Shown here: in pieces, positions 1 to 11,686 of the stretch
Numbering within the stretch: the first letter of the stretch is position 1
How the letters are laid out: every line of letters begins with the position of its first letter
Position numbers and translations under genes: made by a program
The notes under the pieces: model-generated
What the model was told of the DNA's origin: nothing
The model's input: only the letters and a program-made list of their open reading frames with translations
Databases searched by the model: none
Assembly: GCA_004352715.1 (NCBI GenBank)
Contig: SCFE01000096.1
Coordinates: 1,131,711-1,195,710 of the forward strand
Source: Hofstenia miamia
Taxonomy: Eukaryota; Xenacoelomorpha; Acoela
DNA: 64,000 bases
Direction: 5' to 3'

Positions 1-70
1 AGACAGTAAATCTACACTATCGGAGCTTTCTTCATTCCACTGCCTGTGTTTCTCACTGGCAATTCGATTT
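1..70 (-). CDS. Exon of minus-strand gene, open at window edge
   Basis: Entered at acceptor ATAACTCTTAG (positions 71-80 on the plus strand). The first base completes an Arg codon, and the frame then reads NRIASEKHRQWNEESSDSVD LLS to base 1 without a stop. A second in-frame acceptor 15 nt further in (...ATTGCCAG) would shorten the exon by five codons. The gene continues to the left of the window. Confidence 0.5.
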
Positions 71-3000
71 CTAAGAGTTATTTTGAAACCTATAGTAAAT
101 AAAAATTTAATACCTAAAATTATCTTTGTCATTAAAGTCTTGATCGTAAATTAGATCCATCTTCTTATTGACTGGTGGGTATATTCGTGCTGCGTCATGA
201 GTGCTTCGGCTTGGATGAGAAACAGGAGTGGAGTGAACATCAATTAGTTCCGTTGGCACCAGTGTGCTCGTATGTGGTGCATTGTGCTAAAATGCCATCA
301 ACATTTGAAAATGAATATAATAATGAAAATATAAAAGCAGTATAGTATTCTTCATCAGTTACTTATGTTGTACTAGAGATAAGAGCTGCCTTGCAATTGA
401 ATATCACTTAAAATGTGTACCAATAATTAAATATATTTACATTCAGCTAGAAATAATAGAATTTTAATAGTGATTAACAATGTGTTAACTTAATCTGAAG
501 TCAAATATTCAACGACTTTATCCTCAAAATTCTAATCCTCTTAATAAACAAATAAATGAATCAGTTGATTAGTAGTTAGTCATTTTATTCTAAGTGATAT
601 ATTTGAGTTAAGCAATCATAAGTGATGCTGCTTTTTTTAACAATAGCAGCTTTTCACTTTAGCAGGCTCATCCTGAACTATATTGTAAACTTTAAGATAA
701 AAAACAGTAAAACAGTCAAGAGCGAAAAACTGCATTATTACCATGCTTCCTCTTTTGTGTAGTCTAGGATCACGAAGCTCTAATTTGAGGCCGAATGGAA
801 GTTCTTCATCGGCAGCGGTTGACTGCATGATGTTGTTTTGAGCATTGGTCACATTTTGACGCATACGGCGTCGCTGCTGAACATCCCCTAATGCATCAGA
901 AGAAGTTAGCAAAGATGACGTTGAAGAAAGAGATGATGTCACACCAAGTTTCAGCTGATTGAAATCCTAAGCAGTATAAATGAATTTCTGCAAATTTTAT
1001 AGATACACAGATCAAATCAAAAACAATAAAATATATCAAAGTAACATGTACATTTATCATGACAATAGAACAATTGCTGCACATCATTTAAACAGTTCAG
1101 AGTTTATGCACACGCAAAACCGCAGTTGACATCAATGTAGTTTGTAAATGCACAATTTAAACAATAAATGCATGCCGAATGAATAGAAAACTTAGTATTA
1201 ATCTTGCCTTCGATCTTTCAAAGCCCCAATGCGACAGTTGACATATTTCAAATTAAGTACATTATTGATAAAGGCTACCAAAGTTAGGTTCTTACATTTG
1301 GTGTAATTTTTTTTGTATTTTTGTTAGGAGAAAGATCTTCAGCCGATGCAGATTTCCGCTCTCCCATCAATGAATTGTCTTGAACCCAAATATCTTCACC
1401 CTAATAATCATCAATTGTTTGTTAGCTGCTACAAGCATGGAAATCTACATTCTAAAGCAGGAAAAATATTTTAGCATGCAAGCAAAATAATAACATGCGT
1501 AAATCTTGAACAATTGTTTGTTTGATACAAAGTGTACTTAATCAAGATACTTCTATGACTTGTTATGGATATCTGCATAGCAAATATTTAGTTTTAAATG
1601 ATATCATATAATTTTTGTTTTCTTGCTTATCATATATCTTTGTTTTAATTTGGTTATGTACATGAAGGATACAGAACAATATAGCGTTCTTATTTCCCAT
1701 GAAGTGAGATATTGTGGACAGAATATTCTTAATGATCGGCACTTTTACATGTGTAACTCGAAAATTTTAAGTGTAGTGGTGATTTTAAATTTTTGCAAGC
1801 AAACAAAAGTAGATTTTAGGACTTTCAAGGGAAAATAAACGTTCACTATGTTAATAGTGAAAGTACTATTGGGCAATAAAATAAAAATGTAAGAATCTTA
1901 GGAATTAGACGTTATACAATTTGGCGATTGACGTTATGATTTACAACAATATTTACGATGATCATCATCACGATTATCATCATTATCATCATCATCATCA
2001 TCATCATCATCATAATCATAATCATCATCATCATCATCACCACCCTCATCATAATCATCATCATCATAACATCATTACCATCATCACTATTCACGTGAAA
2101 AATCAACAAATTTTTAACAACAATGACTAGTAACTATGTTCTTCGTGACAAAATTCTTTGTTTCCACATGTGAAACTTCAAAATCGTTGACTATTACGCA
2201 TATGTAATGGTGCAAGCAATAATAGGTGCAGGTAACAAAAATGCAATTGGAATAGAAACATTTGTCTGACAAAGTTAATACCGAATTCATTTCTACTCAA
2301 TAGTTCAAAAGAGGGATTATTTTGGAAACAAGTGTGAAATTATTATTGGAGACATCAAAAAGTCTAAACTATGTAAGCCTGGACTTGGTACACCTTACAA
2401 AGTTGGATATAGTCTATACTGTGTTGACGGTACATACATTTTAAGAAGATGGTTTCTATATAAAACAAACTTGGTGTACTAAAAATAAGACTGGAAAAGC
2501 AAATTGTATAATCATTAGCAAAGAAATTTTTCAAAGTCATCATCATCATGAATGCTGAAATTAGATTTTTTCATACAAAGTGTTATTTGGCTATTTGAAT
2601 TCTAGATTATTAAATATATTTCCTAACATTAGAATCTCCCCTATTCCTTGAAGAAAATTAGATTTTAATCTTAATGACTTAGAAAACATTATTTTCAGTA
2701 CAAATATTCAATTTGAATACCAACATAGTTGGAGGTTAAAATATCTGAGTGGTAAATGACTCATGATTAAAAAAATTTATTCACTGAGCTAAATTTGGCA
2801 TTTATTAATGATTCTAGTGTTAGATTTTATATTTCGCTAATATGTTTAGAAATATTAACATTCTATGAGATTTTTCGATTTGTGAGATTCAAAAAAGTGA
2901 AAATTTTTTTCCAATCATATTATAAATGTAGTGTCTAATACCATGTTATGTATGTAAGTAGATATCAAAAATCAAATTAAAAGAAAAAGCATTTTCAATT

Positions 3001-3352
3001 GATTCAAATACAGAATGACGAGATCTTATTGACGTCTTTGTAAGCGATAGAAATTGGGGAAAAATAAAATCTTAGAAATGGGAGAGGAAGGTTGAATGCG
3101 TAGTTTGCATAAATAATCGCTGATATTAGAAATAGAGTCAAAGTTTCTCATTCTAATAACAAAATTCCCCAATGAGGGAATTTAGCAGAGATGCTGATTA
3201 GTATTCCAACTTTTAACTACACATTCATGTCAGAATGTGACAAATCCTTATGCTAATATAAATCACATGTCCACATCTTTTAGACAAATTATTTGTTTTT
3301 GAGGCGTTTATTACATCAATGGACAAAGTTAATGACTTGCTATATACTTGTC

Positions 3353-3389
<37 letters not shown>

Positions 3390-6300
3390 TATATATAGTA
3401 GGGGTAGATTTCTAGAGTACTTCACTTTTCGGGTATTTTGAAAAATTTTCAGCATAGTTTTGAACACAAAAAAATTTACAATCTACACAAGTGATTGCAT
3501 AATTTAAATTAACAGTGCAAGTGTCGGATATTTCTTGGTGTACACATAAATAATTATATAGGGTGCCCATAAAGTCCCGCCTAATTTTGATTGCATGCTA
3601 CAAATGATTTTTAGCTATCATACAAGAATGGCTGTAATATGTGTGTTATTTGTGTTTTCAGTTCACAATGATGAGTAGAGCCACCAGTTTTATGTGATAA
3701 GAAAGGGTAAAATATGTAATATAAAACTTTTCTACAGTATATATATATATATATATTACTGGAAAGAATGAAGTCTGAAATCATTGGGAGCACTTTAAAC
3801 AGTTCTTCCTTAATAGATTTAGAGGTGCCCAAATCTAAAATATGCTAGTAAGCATTCAATTTCAAAAATAGAATCAGTAAAAATTAGCGCTACAGTGAGT
3901 CACGGAAAGGAAAATACATTTACAGGATTCATTTGAATCTGAATTATGTTAAAACAGACAATGCTGTAATTGCACCACTAAATGTAAGACAATAATAAAG
4001 ATATGACTCAGGGAAAGACTTTATACATTGTTTATTAAAGTATATAACTTGTTGTACCATGATCACGGTATTGTATTACAATAGAAACCATTAGTTAAAT
4101 TTAAATCAGACGATGAAGCAGCAAAAGGAAAAAATTCTTTTAACCTGCCATACAATGAAACAATAATATTGAACAATGTCACAACGAAGGCCAAAACCTA
4201 ATAAGCAATTGTCTTCATTATAATCCTTAAGAATATTTCCACTATCTGTAATAAATATATGCATTGTGTGAATTACTTCATAAAATACTTAAATAAACCT
4301 TTCCCACAAATTAAACTGCAAAATTTAATAAAGAAGGCTTCGCATTCGCATGAACTTACAACGCCCTGTCCTGTGTTAATATTAGTTCTGGTAAATTAAA
4401 TTAACGCATGCAAATCGAGTAATTAGTTAAAGTAAGGAACGATATAGTATTGTACATTTTAGAATCACAATAGCGCATGCAAAGACCCGCAAAATTAAAC
4501 AAAGTTTATGCTAGAAGTAACATTCCCTTTAACTTTAAGCAGCGAAAGAAATTTTGAAAATTTTCTTGATTATGGAAAAAAATTATAAACGTTTATAACT
4601 CAAAAACTGAAAATAACATCAGATAGAGGAGTATCTCCTCTCACTTTGCGCTCGGCATGACTCAATGAGTTTGGAAGGTCTGCATTAATATCGAGAAAAA
4701 GTTAAATTCCGTTATTGATCCCATGTGCTTTAAATCTTATGTTAGGTTTGCTGAGAATTCAAAAATTGTTTATAAAAATATCTTTTTACGTACCTTAGGC
4801 ATAAAAATACACTTTAGAACAAATTTCAAAAGTAAATTCGAGCCCGTTCATCAATAGATGCGTAAATGCTTCAAGGTTTCCAAATTTGCTAATGGGCTTG
4901 TAGAAAATTTTTTACAACTTGAAAAACGGTTTCTCCGTTTAAATGGAAGCCAGGCTGTTAAAGGTTAACCATGGATTATGTATAATCCTAACAGGATGAG
5001 AACAGCACTTTTTTAATTAACCAATTCAGGTTAAATGTAAGTGAGAATAAGAGGTAAACATGTTTGCTCATTGAGGACATTTTATTGTAATTTAGTGTAC
5101 ATTTAGCGTGCATTAGTCGCTTACAAAAGTGCAGCTTGCATCCTGCTAGTGTTTTAGAAATCCATGGTTCAACAGTTAGATTATAATAATTTTTGGAAAA
5201 TTCTCAATAATTTTCTTAAATAAATAAGTAATGCAAATGACAGAACAACAATCCAAAAGACAAAATACTGAATAAATCTAATTTTTTAATAAAAAAAATA
5301 ACATCTTGTACATTGATATTCGAACATTTATTTTCTCTATCAATGATGACAGAATTTTATTGTTTTTCTCTTTTATACCTACGTTTGCACCATTTCGTTA
5401 ATAAAAGCCGAAAATCGTATGTACTGTCAAATAAATAGGGTCAAAAGACTGACTACAACATCAATGGTTGTATTTGAATTAAGAGCTTTTATTTACATTG
5501 CTTTTAATTGTTAAGTATTTTGTAATTTAATTAAATCAAGATACATTACTCTTTCTTAAAACACATGGAAAACTGTTTTTTAACTGTTGAAATTGCAATA
5601 AGGTAAATGAAATACCAATAAAAGCGCTGCAATCATAAAATATACTGTTTAACCCAAAACCTATGGTAAAATTCTATATAAATTATAGTCAGGAATGTTT
5701 TTCTAGCAAAAACCAAAACTGAATTCTGACAAAGTATATCAATTGCAATATCCAGACATTCAGCGACATCTACACTTACATCGTTCGCAGATTTATTGCC
5801 GTCACGAACTAAAAGATAAATAAATACCAACTTTCCTACAGATATTTAAATACTGTCTAACGAAACATGGTGAAATATTTGCACTGTTTACCAACAAAGT
5901 TAGTTGATTCTAATAGTAAATTAATAGTAATATATTAATATTTTTCAAGATCTGTGTTCAATCTACCTTGTAGAGCTTACGTTTTAGTCAAAGTATTAAA
6001 TTTTGTTAAAATTATTCAGTCAAGGAATCCGTTTTGTCTTTGTGACGCAAAAATTACGTAAAATTTTTTGCCCACAGCAGACCGGTAAAAATGTCTAACT
6101 AATCTGTGACTTATTGTAGGAAATTATAACTATTATTAACCAAGTGTGGTTCAACAATTTAGTCTTATGTTAGGAATGTAAGATATGGTCATATATTCGG
6201 ATTGTGTTATTTTCAATAAATCTCTATGTTGTATTAGATGCTTTTCCACTGAATAACTGCAAGAGGCACTCCTAATTAAATTCTCAAAGCCTTTTGCAGC

Positions 6301-8454
6301 TCTTCTTTCTTTTATATACTTGAATACGCAATCATAATTTGACCATCTTATTTAATAATGCTAAATATCACATTAGACGCTGCCCGTATGCACTATTTTA
6401 TATTTGTAACACAATTTAAATATTTATATTAAGATTTCAACAAATGATCAAAAGAATCCCAAAACGCCCTATAATTGAGGTTTCTCGCCATAATATTTGC
6501 GTTAAATTACTTTGACAAATCATAAAAGAAGTCCTAGTGTCCACATGTGCTTAAATTTTATCTTTGAATTTAATGCATCGTGATTTAAAACGATTGACAT
6601 GCGACTTTCTCACATGGAAAATTTGAATAAATTTTTGTGAAAAAAGTAAAGATTACTTACAAACCCAAATGTCGGAGCCCTTATGGTTATCACTAGGCGT
6701 CTGCTCTCCAGAGTGGCGTTTCTTTTGACCTGATTTCAAGGACTTTTGACGCCTCTTCAGTTTGATGGCAGCAACTGCATTTTCCTTCTCACTGTGTTCG
6801 TCGCTATCCTACAACGATTCGTTTTAGAAAGCAGAAACCGCATTGTTGTTGAATTCTTTTATAATTTCCTGTTAGCGTATTTGGAATTGCTATCATTTTC
6901 AATCCATTTTAAATATTCTGTACAACGTTCGTTAGTTTTGAATTAATTTTCATTAAACGCATGAAAATAACGCCGTTTAAATTTATTTTAAGCACATTAT
7001 TTTGATCGAATTTTCCCCAATCATTTTTATGAGGAATGTAATTTACACAGATTACTATAAGAATCAAAATCATTCCAGAAAAGGCATTTGAACAAAAAAC
7101 ACATTTTCACTCTTGGGAGATTATATCCATGGCGCCCAACATGACATTAAAATATTTTTTAATAATAAAATAACTAAGAAACGATTCGTAATATTTTGCT
7201 TGCGGTAAATGAATATTTGATTAAGGTTTTTTTCGATGTAGGCCTTATGTTACATAGTTTTCCATGAACCGGGATGAGACGGGACTTAAAATTACTACTG
7301 TATATTCCAATAGGATTTAAATAATATAAGAGTAAAATTATAAATTTGCATAATTTCTAAACGAAAATTGCACCAATACCGCAGATACCATAGAAACAAA
7401 CAATCATGAAAATTTCCTTACACGTCGTTTGTCATTATTTTTTGAGAAGTTTGCGTTGACTAACTATGGTCAAATTCAGACTTATGAAAACACGTCCAAC
7501 TTAGAATTCACAGAAGTTCGTTATAATGTTGTTTTCTGCAACAGATATTCCTAATATTCATTTGAAGAAATATGAAAAGTAGTTTTTTTGAAATACACCA
7601 AATGAGATTTGCAAAAGATGACTGCAATATTATATTACATTAGTAAAAAACTGCTTTGAGCATGAACGGTCAAATTACTCCTAAGAGCTCTTAAAAGTTG
7701 TTTTAATGTGCTTTGATCTTTGACTTCAATGTATCTGGAAACTATATTGAATATGAATATGAACTGGGTTTCACTTCAAATATACCACAAAAAGTGATAA
7801 TAGTTGATATCAAGGAGTGCATTCGAGGGGTGCTCAGGGAGGCTCAGCAACATTTTTAAATTCGATTGTGGACCCAATCTCTTGTTAAATTTAATTACGA
7901 TGTGGGTGTTGGATATTATTTGTTGAGAAATTAAATTTGGTCAAAATATAACATAAAAATACAGTGTTAAAAGTTAGAGCGGCCTAATTAATTATTTAGG
8001 AGTACAGCTCTGTTAGTAACTGAAAACTAAGAACCTAATTATTCGAGATTTCTGTACGGAAGCAGCCTCAATTACTTCAACTATGATTCAACATAATCAA
8101 TTATTATAGCATGATGCATGATATTAATATAACCCTTAATGATGGCTTATTAAGAAAGAATTCTATTTCAATTTCAAAGGTGTGAGAAAACTGTACTTAA
8201 TAAGATACTGAAATGAATTATTGCTGAATATTATTACTATTTTCAAATCATACATAGTTGGGGCTCCCAGATCGCCGTTTTGGTCTAGTAAATGATGAAG
8301 ACGGCCGACGGCCTTTAGCCAACCAATGCTCAATTGATTGACGCTGCATATCTGCCTCTCGAAGTCCAAGACTAGCTTCTTGATGAATACCAGCCCATGG
8401 ATCATCACCCAGATCGCGATCGCAATCAATTAAACGAATATATAATGCCGACAA
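1..8454 (-). CDS. Minus-strand multi-exon gene, partial, family not recognised
   Basis: Gene-level entry for eight exons listed separately below: 8454-8254, 7459-7422, 6809-6661, 5808-5780, 1400-1296, 954-742, 286-114 and 70-1, in transcript order. Every junction as drawn is phase-compatible and uses AG/GT borders. Both gene ends are missing: the first listed exon begins with an acceptor, and the last is open at the window edge. The predicted segment is about 265 residues, low in hydrophobics and rich in Ser, Lys, Arg, Asp and Asn. There are Lys/Arg clusters in the middle and Ser/Thr runs in the 954-742 exon, which suggests a largely disordered, phosphorylatable cytoplasmic or nuclear protein. 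No signal peptide or membrane segment is visible. I cannot assign a family. The introns are 794, 612, 852, 4379, 341, 455 and 43 nt. Confidence 0.6.
114..286 (-). CDS. Exon of minus-strand gene (57 codons plus 2 bases)
   Basis: The acceptor is GGCATTTTAG before CAC AAT GCA, and the donor is GTATTA. It starts in phase 0, matching the 742-954 exon. The peptide runs HNAPHTSTLVPTELIDVHST, then a Ser/His/Arg-rich part, then IYPPVNKKMDLIYDQDFNDK, and ends with AG left over. The next exon supplies A to make Arg. The intron that follows is only 43 nt, far shorter than the others in this gene. Confidence 0.6.
742..954 (-). CDS. Exon of minus-strand gene, Ser/Thr-rich then basic (71 codons)
   Basis: A 213-nt exon in phase 0/0. 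The acceptor is ATTTCAATCAG before CTG AAA CTT, and the donor is GTAATA after AGC ATG. The peptide begins LKLGVTSSLSSTSSLLTSSD. It then has an Arg/Gln/Asn helix-like stretch (DVQQRRRMRQNVTNAQNNIM) and ends with ...FGLKLELRDPRLHKRGSM. The Ser/Thr run suggests a disordered regulatory linker. No catalytic motif is visible. Confidence 0.65.
1296..1400 (-). CDS. Exon of minus-strand gene (35 codons)
   Basis: A 105-nt exon in phase 0/0, acceptor GATTATTAG, donor GTAAGAA. The peptide begins GEDIWVQDNSLMGERKSASA and ends EDLSPNKNTKKITPN. Its start (G-E-D-I-W-V) echoes the G-S-D-I-W-V end of the 6661-6809 exon, so the joined protein carries two DIWV motifs about 16 residues apart with the microexon between them. 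It could be skipped without changing frame. Confidence 0.6.
1961..2088. repeat. (ATC)n/(CAT)n imperfect trinucleotide microsatellite
   Basis: About 128 bp of CAT/ATC units with scattered variants such as AAT, CAC and GAT. It produces poly-His on one strand and poly-Met/Ile on the other in translation, which are shadows and not genes. It lies inside the large intron of the minus-strand gene. Confidence 0.9.
3355..3399. repeat. (TA)n microsatellite
   Basis: About 45 bp of TA repeats with one GATA interruption. It is immediately followed by the G-rich motif GTAGGGGTAGATTTC, which may mark the edge of an inserted element. Comparable TA tracts recur through the window, and four of the six gaps have one on at least one side. 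Confidence 0.9.
5780..5808 (-). CDS. 29-nt microexon of minus-strand gene
   Basis: It has a strong acceptor (TTTATTTATCTTTTAG) and a near-consensus donor (GAT then GTAAGTG). Two bases, TT, complete the T left by the 6661-6809 exon to give Phe, followed by RDGNKSAND, ending in phase 0. The next exon starts in phase 0. This exact fit on both sides is the main support. It is divisible by neither 3 nor 6, so skipping it would shift the frame. Confidence 0.55.
6661..6809 (-). CDS. Exon of minus-strand gene, Lys/Arg-rich
   Basis: A 149-nt exon with acceptor GTTGTAG and a consensus donor GTAAGTAA. In frame it reads a basic segment (RRKNAVAAIKLKRRQKSLKS), then GQKKRHSGEQTPSDNHKGSD and IWV, leaving one T for the next exon. 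If the donor were not used, the frame would stop three codons later (C-K-stop), so this exon could also give an alternative short 3' end. The KRR/KKR clusters could act as nuclear-localisation or phospholipid-binding patches; that is inference. Confidence 0.55.
7422..7459 (-). CDS. Probable 38-nt microexon of minus-strand gene
   Basis: Found by asking what would link the phase-0 end of the 8254-8454 exon to the exon at 6661-6809, which needs two bases upstream. The segment has acceptor TTAG, twelve codons (STQTSQKIMTND) and GT left over, then donor GTAAGG. It supplies exactly phase 0 in and phase 2 out. The acceptor tract is mediocre, so a chance match is possible. Confidence 0.35.
8254..8454 (-). 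CDS. Exon of minus-strand gene (67 codons)
   Basis: A 201-nt exon in phase 0/0. The acceptor is TTTTGTTTAG before TTG TCG GCA, and the donor is GTATGA after ...PNY. The peptide starts LSALYIRLIDCDRDLGDDPW, continues with an amphipathic stretch (LREADMQRQSIEHWLAKGRR), then a basic Ser/Arg tail. Base composition is clearly richer in G+C than the flanks, and the frame is open across its whole length. The first part resembles the end of a small beta-rich domain, but no named domain can be claimed. The initial TTG codon is an internal codon, not a start. Confidence 0.65.
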
Positions 8455-8690
8455 CTAAACAAAATTTAAACCACTCTCGAATTAAATAGATAATATGCAT
8501 CTGATATTCAACCTGTATGGTACAATTTTATGCTCTATGCAATAACAGTAATCACATTAGAAATAAAACTAAGTTTCGGGTAAACTTGATTTACATATAA
8601 TATGAAGTTGGACGGCTTTGAACATAAGTTGAATAAAGCTTGTTTTTTCCTGTAAAAGTAGCTAAAAAAATTCTAAAAAATAGCTAATCA

Positions 8691-9378
8691 AAGGAGTACC
8701 CCCACAGAAAATCAATTTTCTCAGATTTGAAGTTATGCTAAAAAATGGTATGCATGTAATAACCGAAGGTTGTAACGTTGAAAAAACAAAATTTCGGAGG
8801 AATCGGAAATTTGGTTGCCATGGGAACTTAATACAAAAGAAAATAAAAGAATATACTTTGTGGCTAATTTTTTCAGGTGATGTGAATCATTTATATAGGC
8901 AAACCATATATCATATTAAAGCTAATTAGTGGCTTTATGCAACCACAGAGAGATTTTGTGCAATTTATGAAATGATAAGTAGTAGCATGCATAAATTTGC
9001 ATTTTTAATTAGTACTCAGCTCATTAAATATGCGTAAACCAATTTTTTAAAAAATTAAAGACATAACATAAAAAATCTTTCTGTAGTTGCATAGACCAAT
9101 GGGTGTACTATATACATGCCAAATTTGATTTTGGTACTCGTTTCCTTCTTGAAGATTTTTTTGTCAAAATAATGCAAATGCAAGAAAACGAAAAGTGGAG
9201 AAAAACACCGTTAAAGTGCATTTCAGATATTTTCACAATTTTCATGACATTTGGATGTATTTTCTGAAAAAAAAATTTTGGATATGTTTAAAGAAGTATA
9301 TTTTGACTAAATTTAATAAATAAAAAAAATGTTACAATGTATAGCTTTTTGGTAAATTTCCTGTGGGGGTACCCCCTT
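8691..9378. mobile_element. Non-autonomous DNA transposon with about 22-bp terminal inverted repeats
   Basis: The left end reads AAGGAGTACCCCCACAGAAA, and the reverse complement of the right end reads AAGGGGGTACCCCCACAGGA. These match except for one base near the tip and one just inside. The right tip is itself a perfect GGGGGTACCCCC palindrome. The element is about 690 bp, AT-rich inside, with no recognisable transposase, so it is MITE-like or an internally deleted element. Flanks are AT-rich (taatca / aattaa) and no clear target-site duplication can be read, so the superfamily is open. Confidence 0.6.
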
Positions 9379-10559
9379 AATTAAAATTGGACTACAACTT
9401 AGAGCGCAGAACAACCTGACTCGACTAAGTAATAATGAAACTGCTTCGCACAACATCCCGAAACCCAAATTATACAATTTGAAATTATCTTCCAATTCCA
9501 AGCTCTGAAAGGCTTATATTACATTGCAAAAAGATTTTTAACTTATTTTGATTTGATAAACCAAATTGCTTCTATTATTGATAACATTTGGCACGATAAA
9601 TTTTCTATTCTGACTACACAAATTTTATATCTGTAAACTTAGTTCAATTGTTCGTTAATGTAGAATCAGATTCAGTTTCTCAGAAAATGCACGATTCCAT
9701 TTTTTAGAATTTAAATAATAAATGCCCTATTATTATTAAAATTTAAACTTAGGCCATTTGTAAATCACTATCAATTTGAAATTTAATAATTTTTTAAATG
9801 GTCATCGCTGGGGTTCTTGGATAAAAATGTTCAGAGAATTATAACAAAATGTTTTTTTCAGATTTCGCTAGCATCGTCATTTTTACTAATTAAGCTTTTT
9901 TTAAAGGTGGAAACAATCCTCTCAACTAGTTTCTTTCTGAACGTTCAACTAATTTTGCAAAGCCTATAAGCTTAGTAAAGTGTTCCATTACATTAAATAA
10001 ATCAAATTGTGATTATTACAAATTGATTTGAAATCAAAAATACAGTCTTTTAACGTCTAAACAGCCGATTGTTGATTGCAAATTAGATAACGGCTGAAAA
10101 TGAAGATTAATTACCTGACAATCTACGATTTTTTAATACTCCCTGTCTAACATTTGAAGAAAGCTTTTAAATTCTATTTGTTTGTTAATAATAGATAAGT
10201 CAATTGTGATTAGAAATATTTAAATAGGTTTTCTTGTAGAGTTGATTAGTTGTCAACACCAAAATCTTACTGTAAATTGCTAACATGCACGTGAAAATAC
10301 GACCTTGTTTGTTACACTCCGGTGATTTTATAATTGTTTTATTGAAATTACAGATAAAAATAGATAATCCGTTTCTGCTTAAAAACTGTTTTGCGTGAGT
10401 TTACTAATTTTAAGTAAATTCTTAGAATTGGTGATTGTTAACAATTTGAATTTCTCATACATGCTTAACATATATTATAAATAAATGAATGGACTATATA
10501 AAATAAACATGAATGCATATATTCATTTAGGCATATAGAGCAGTAGAAAAATATATACA

Positions 10560-10591
<32 letters not shown>

Positions 10592-11619
10592 ATTGGTACC
10601 CGCGATTGAAATTTCCTTTGCTGCTTTGCACCATTTCTGATCTAGTAAAAAATCTTATATGCATAAAAAAATTGATGAAATTGTTATCGAACCATGCATA
10701 TTTGTTAGTGCCTATATGATAAAACGCAAAAATATGTGCGTACATATATATATATATATAAAGGAATCGTGTTCTATTTTAAATAATAAATATGTTGTTG
10801 AGAAAAGAAGATATAAACAAAGCCTGCAATTTAGAGCATATTGCAATTTTCTGAAAAGCTTTCCGCAGTAAAATCTTGGAGAAAGAAGATACAGAAAATG
10901 AGGTATTTGAGTTACTGCGATTTAAAAAGCATTTTCTCCTATGACATGGTTTTAATCGGAGTATACATTAAAATGCGCTAAACGTATTTCAAAAGAGTGA
11001 TGAAACAGTTCAAAGGCTTTGACGTAAAATTATTTAAAATATAAGACAGAGTGACTTTACGAAATAAATCAAATAATAAGACAAAGAAACTTTCCTCGTA
11101 AAACAAATTTATTATGGCTTTGAGGAAAACGGTTCACCATTATCTATTAGCGTCAAGCGAAATATTTGAATCAATAAAAATGTCGGAATTATAATGACTT
11201 TCATGGAAAGTTATAAGCTTGAAATCTATTCGATTGTTTATACATATGAACTCAACTTAAATATATCAAGTAAAATATCATACTACAAAAATTACTTAGA
11301 GAATCCACACATTACAAAATCTTAAATATGAAGAAATTCTTTCAAAAATAACAAAGGTCTGAAACAATTTTGTAAGTGGATAACATTTTAAGAAATGTGG
11401 AGGTACAAGACAAAAGCAGATATTTATTTTATCATCATCTATTACATAAATTCATAAACTTTTAAATATTGAGAGTCATGTTTTAATCGAACTTAAAGTT
11501 ATAAATTTTTGCAATATATTCCGATATATTCATGTTACTTTCAAAAACTATTTTTTCATTATATATATATAAACATGCATATATATGTATATATATATAT
11601 ACAGAAAATGCAGAACATG
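9379..11619. other. Non-coding AT-rich stretch
   Basis: No supported exon. It holds (TA)n tracts at about 10549-10591, 10743-10760 and 11563-11602. ORFs of 60-72 codons here are composed of TA-repeat translation and show no family signal. The 5' end of the minus-strand gene could lie here or further right, but I could not identify it. Confidence 0.4.
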
Positions 11620-11686
11620 TGAACCATTCTGCTCCAAGATATCCTCACAACTGTAGGGTAAATTTTCCACTGCTCATGAAATTTGA

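Larger units (their letters stand above)
1401..5779 (-). other. Large intron of the minus-strand gene
   Basis: This 4.4-kb AT-rich stretch has no convincing exon. It contains an (ATC)n repeat at about 1961-2088, a (TA)n tract at about 3355-3399, a shorter one at 3738-3756, and an isolated transposon-end-like motif at about 3561-3582. Small ORFs here have no recognisable similarity and biased composition. Confidence 0.45.

Noticed and set aside
896-1087. 63-codon minus-strand frame overlapping the 742-954 exon
   Set aside because: Mostly intron sequence, hydrophobic AT-driven composition, no splice support.
1912-2130. Poly-His and poly-Met/Ile frames
   Set aside because: Direct translation of the (ATC)n microsatellite inside an intron.
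8163-8429. 88-codon minus-strand frame overlapping the 8254-8454 exon in another frame
   Set aside because: It runs through the donor into intron, and the alternative frame has the acceptor and the charged composition.
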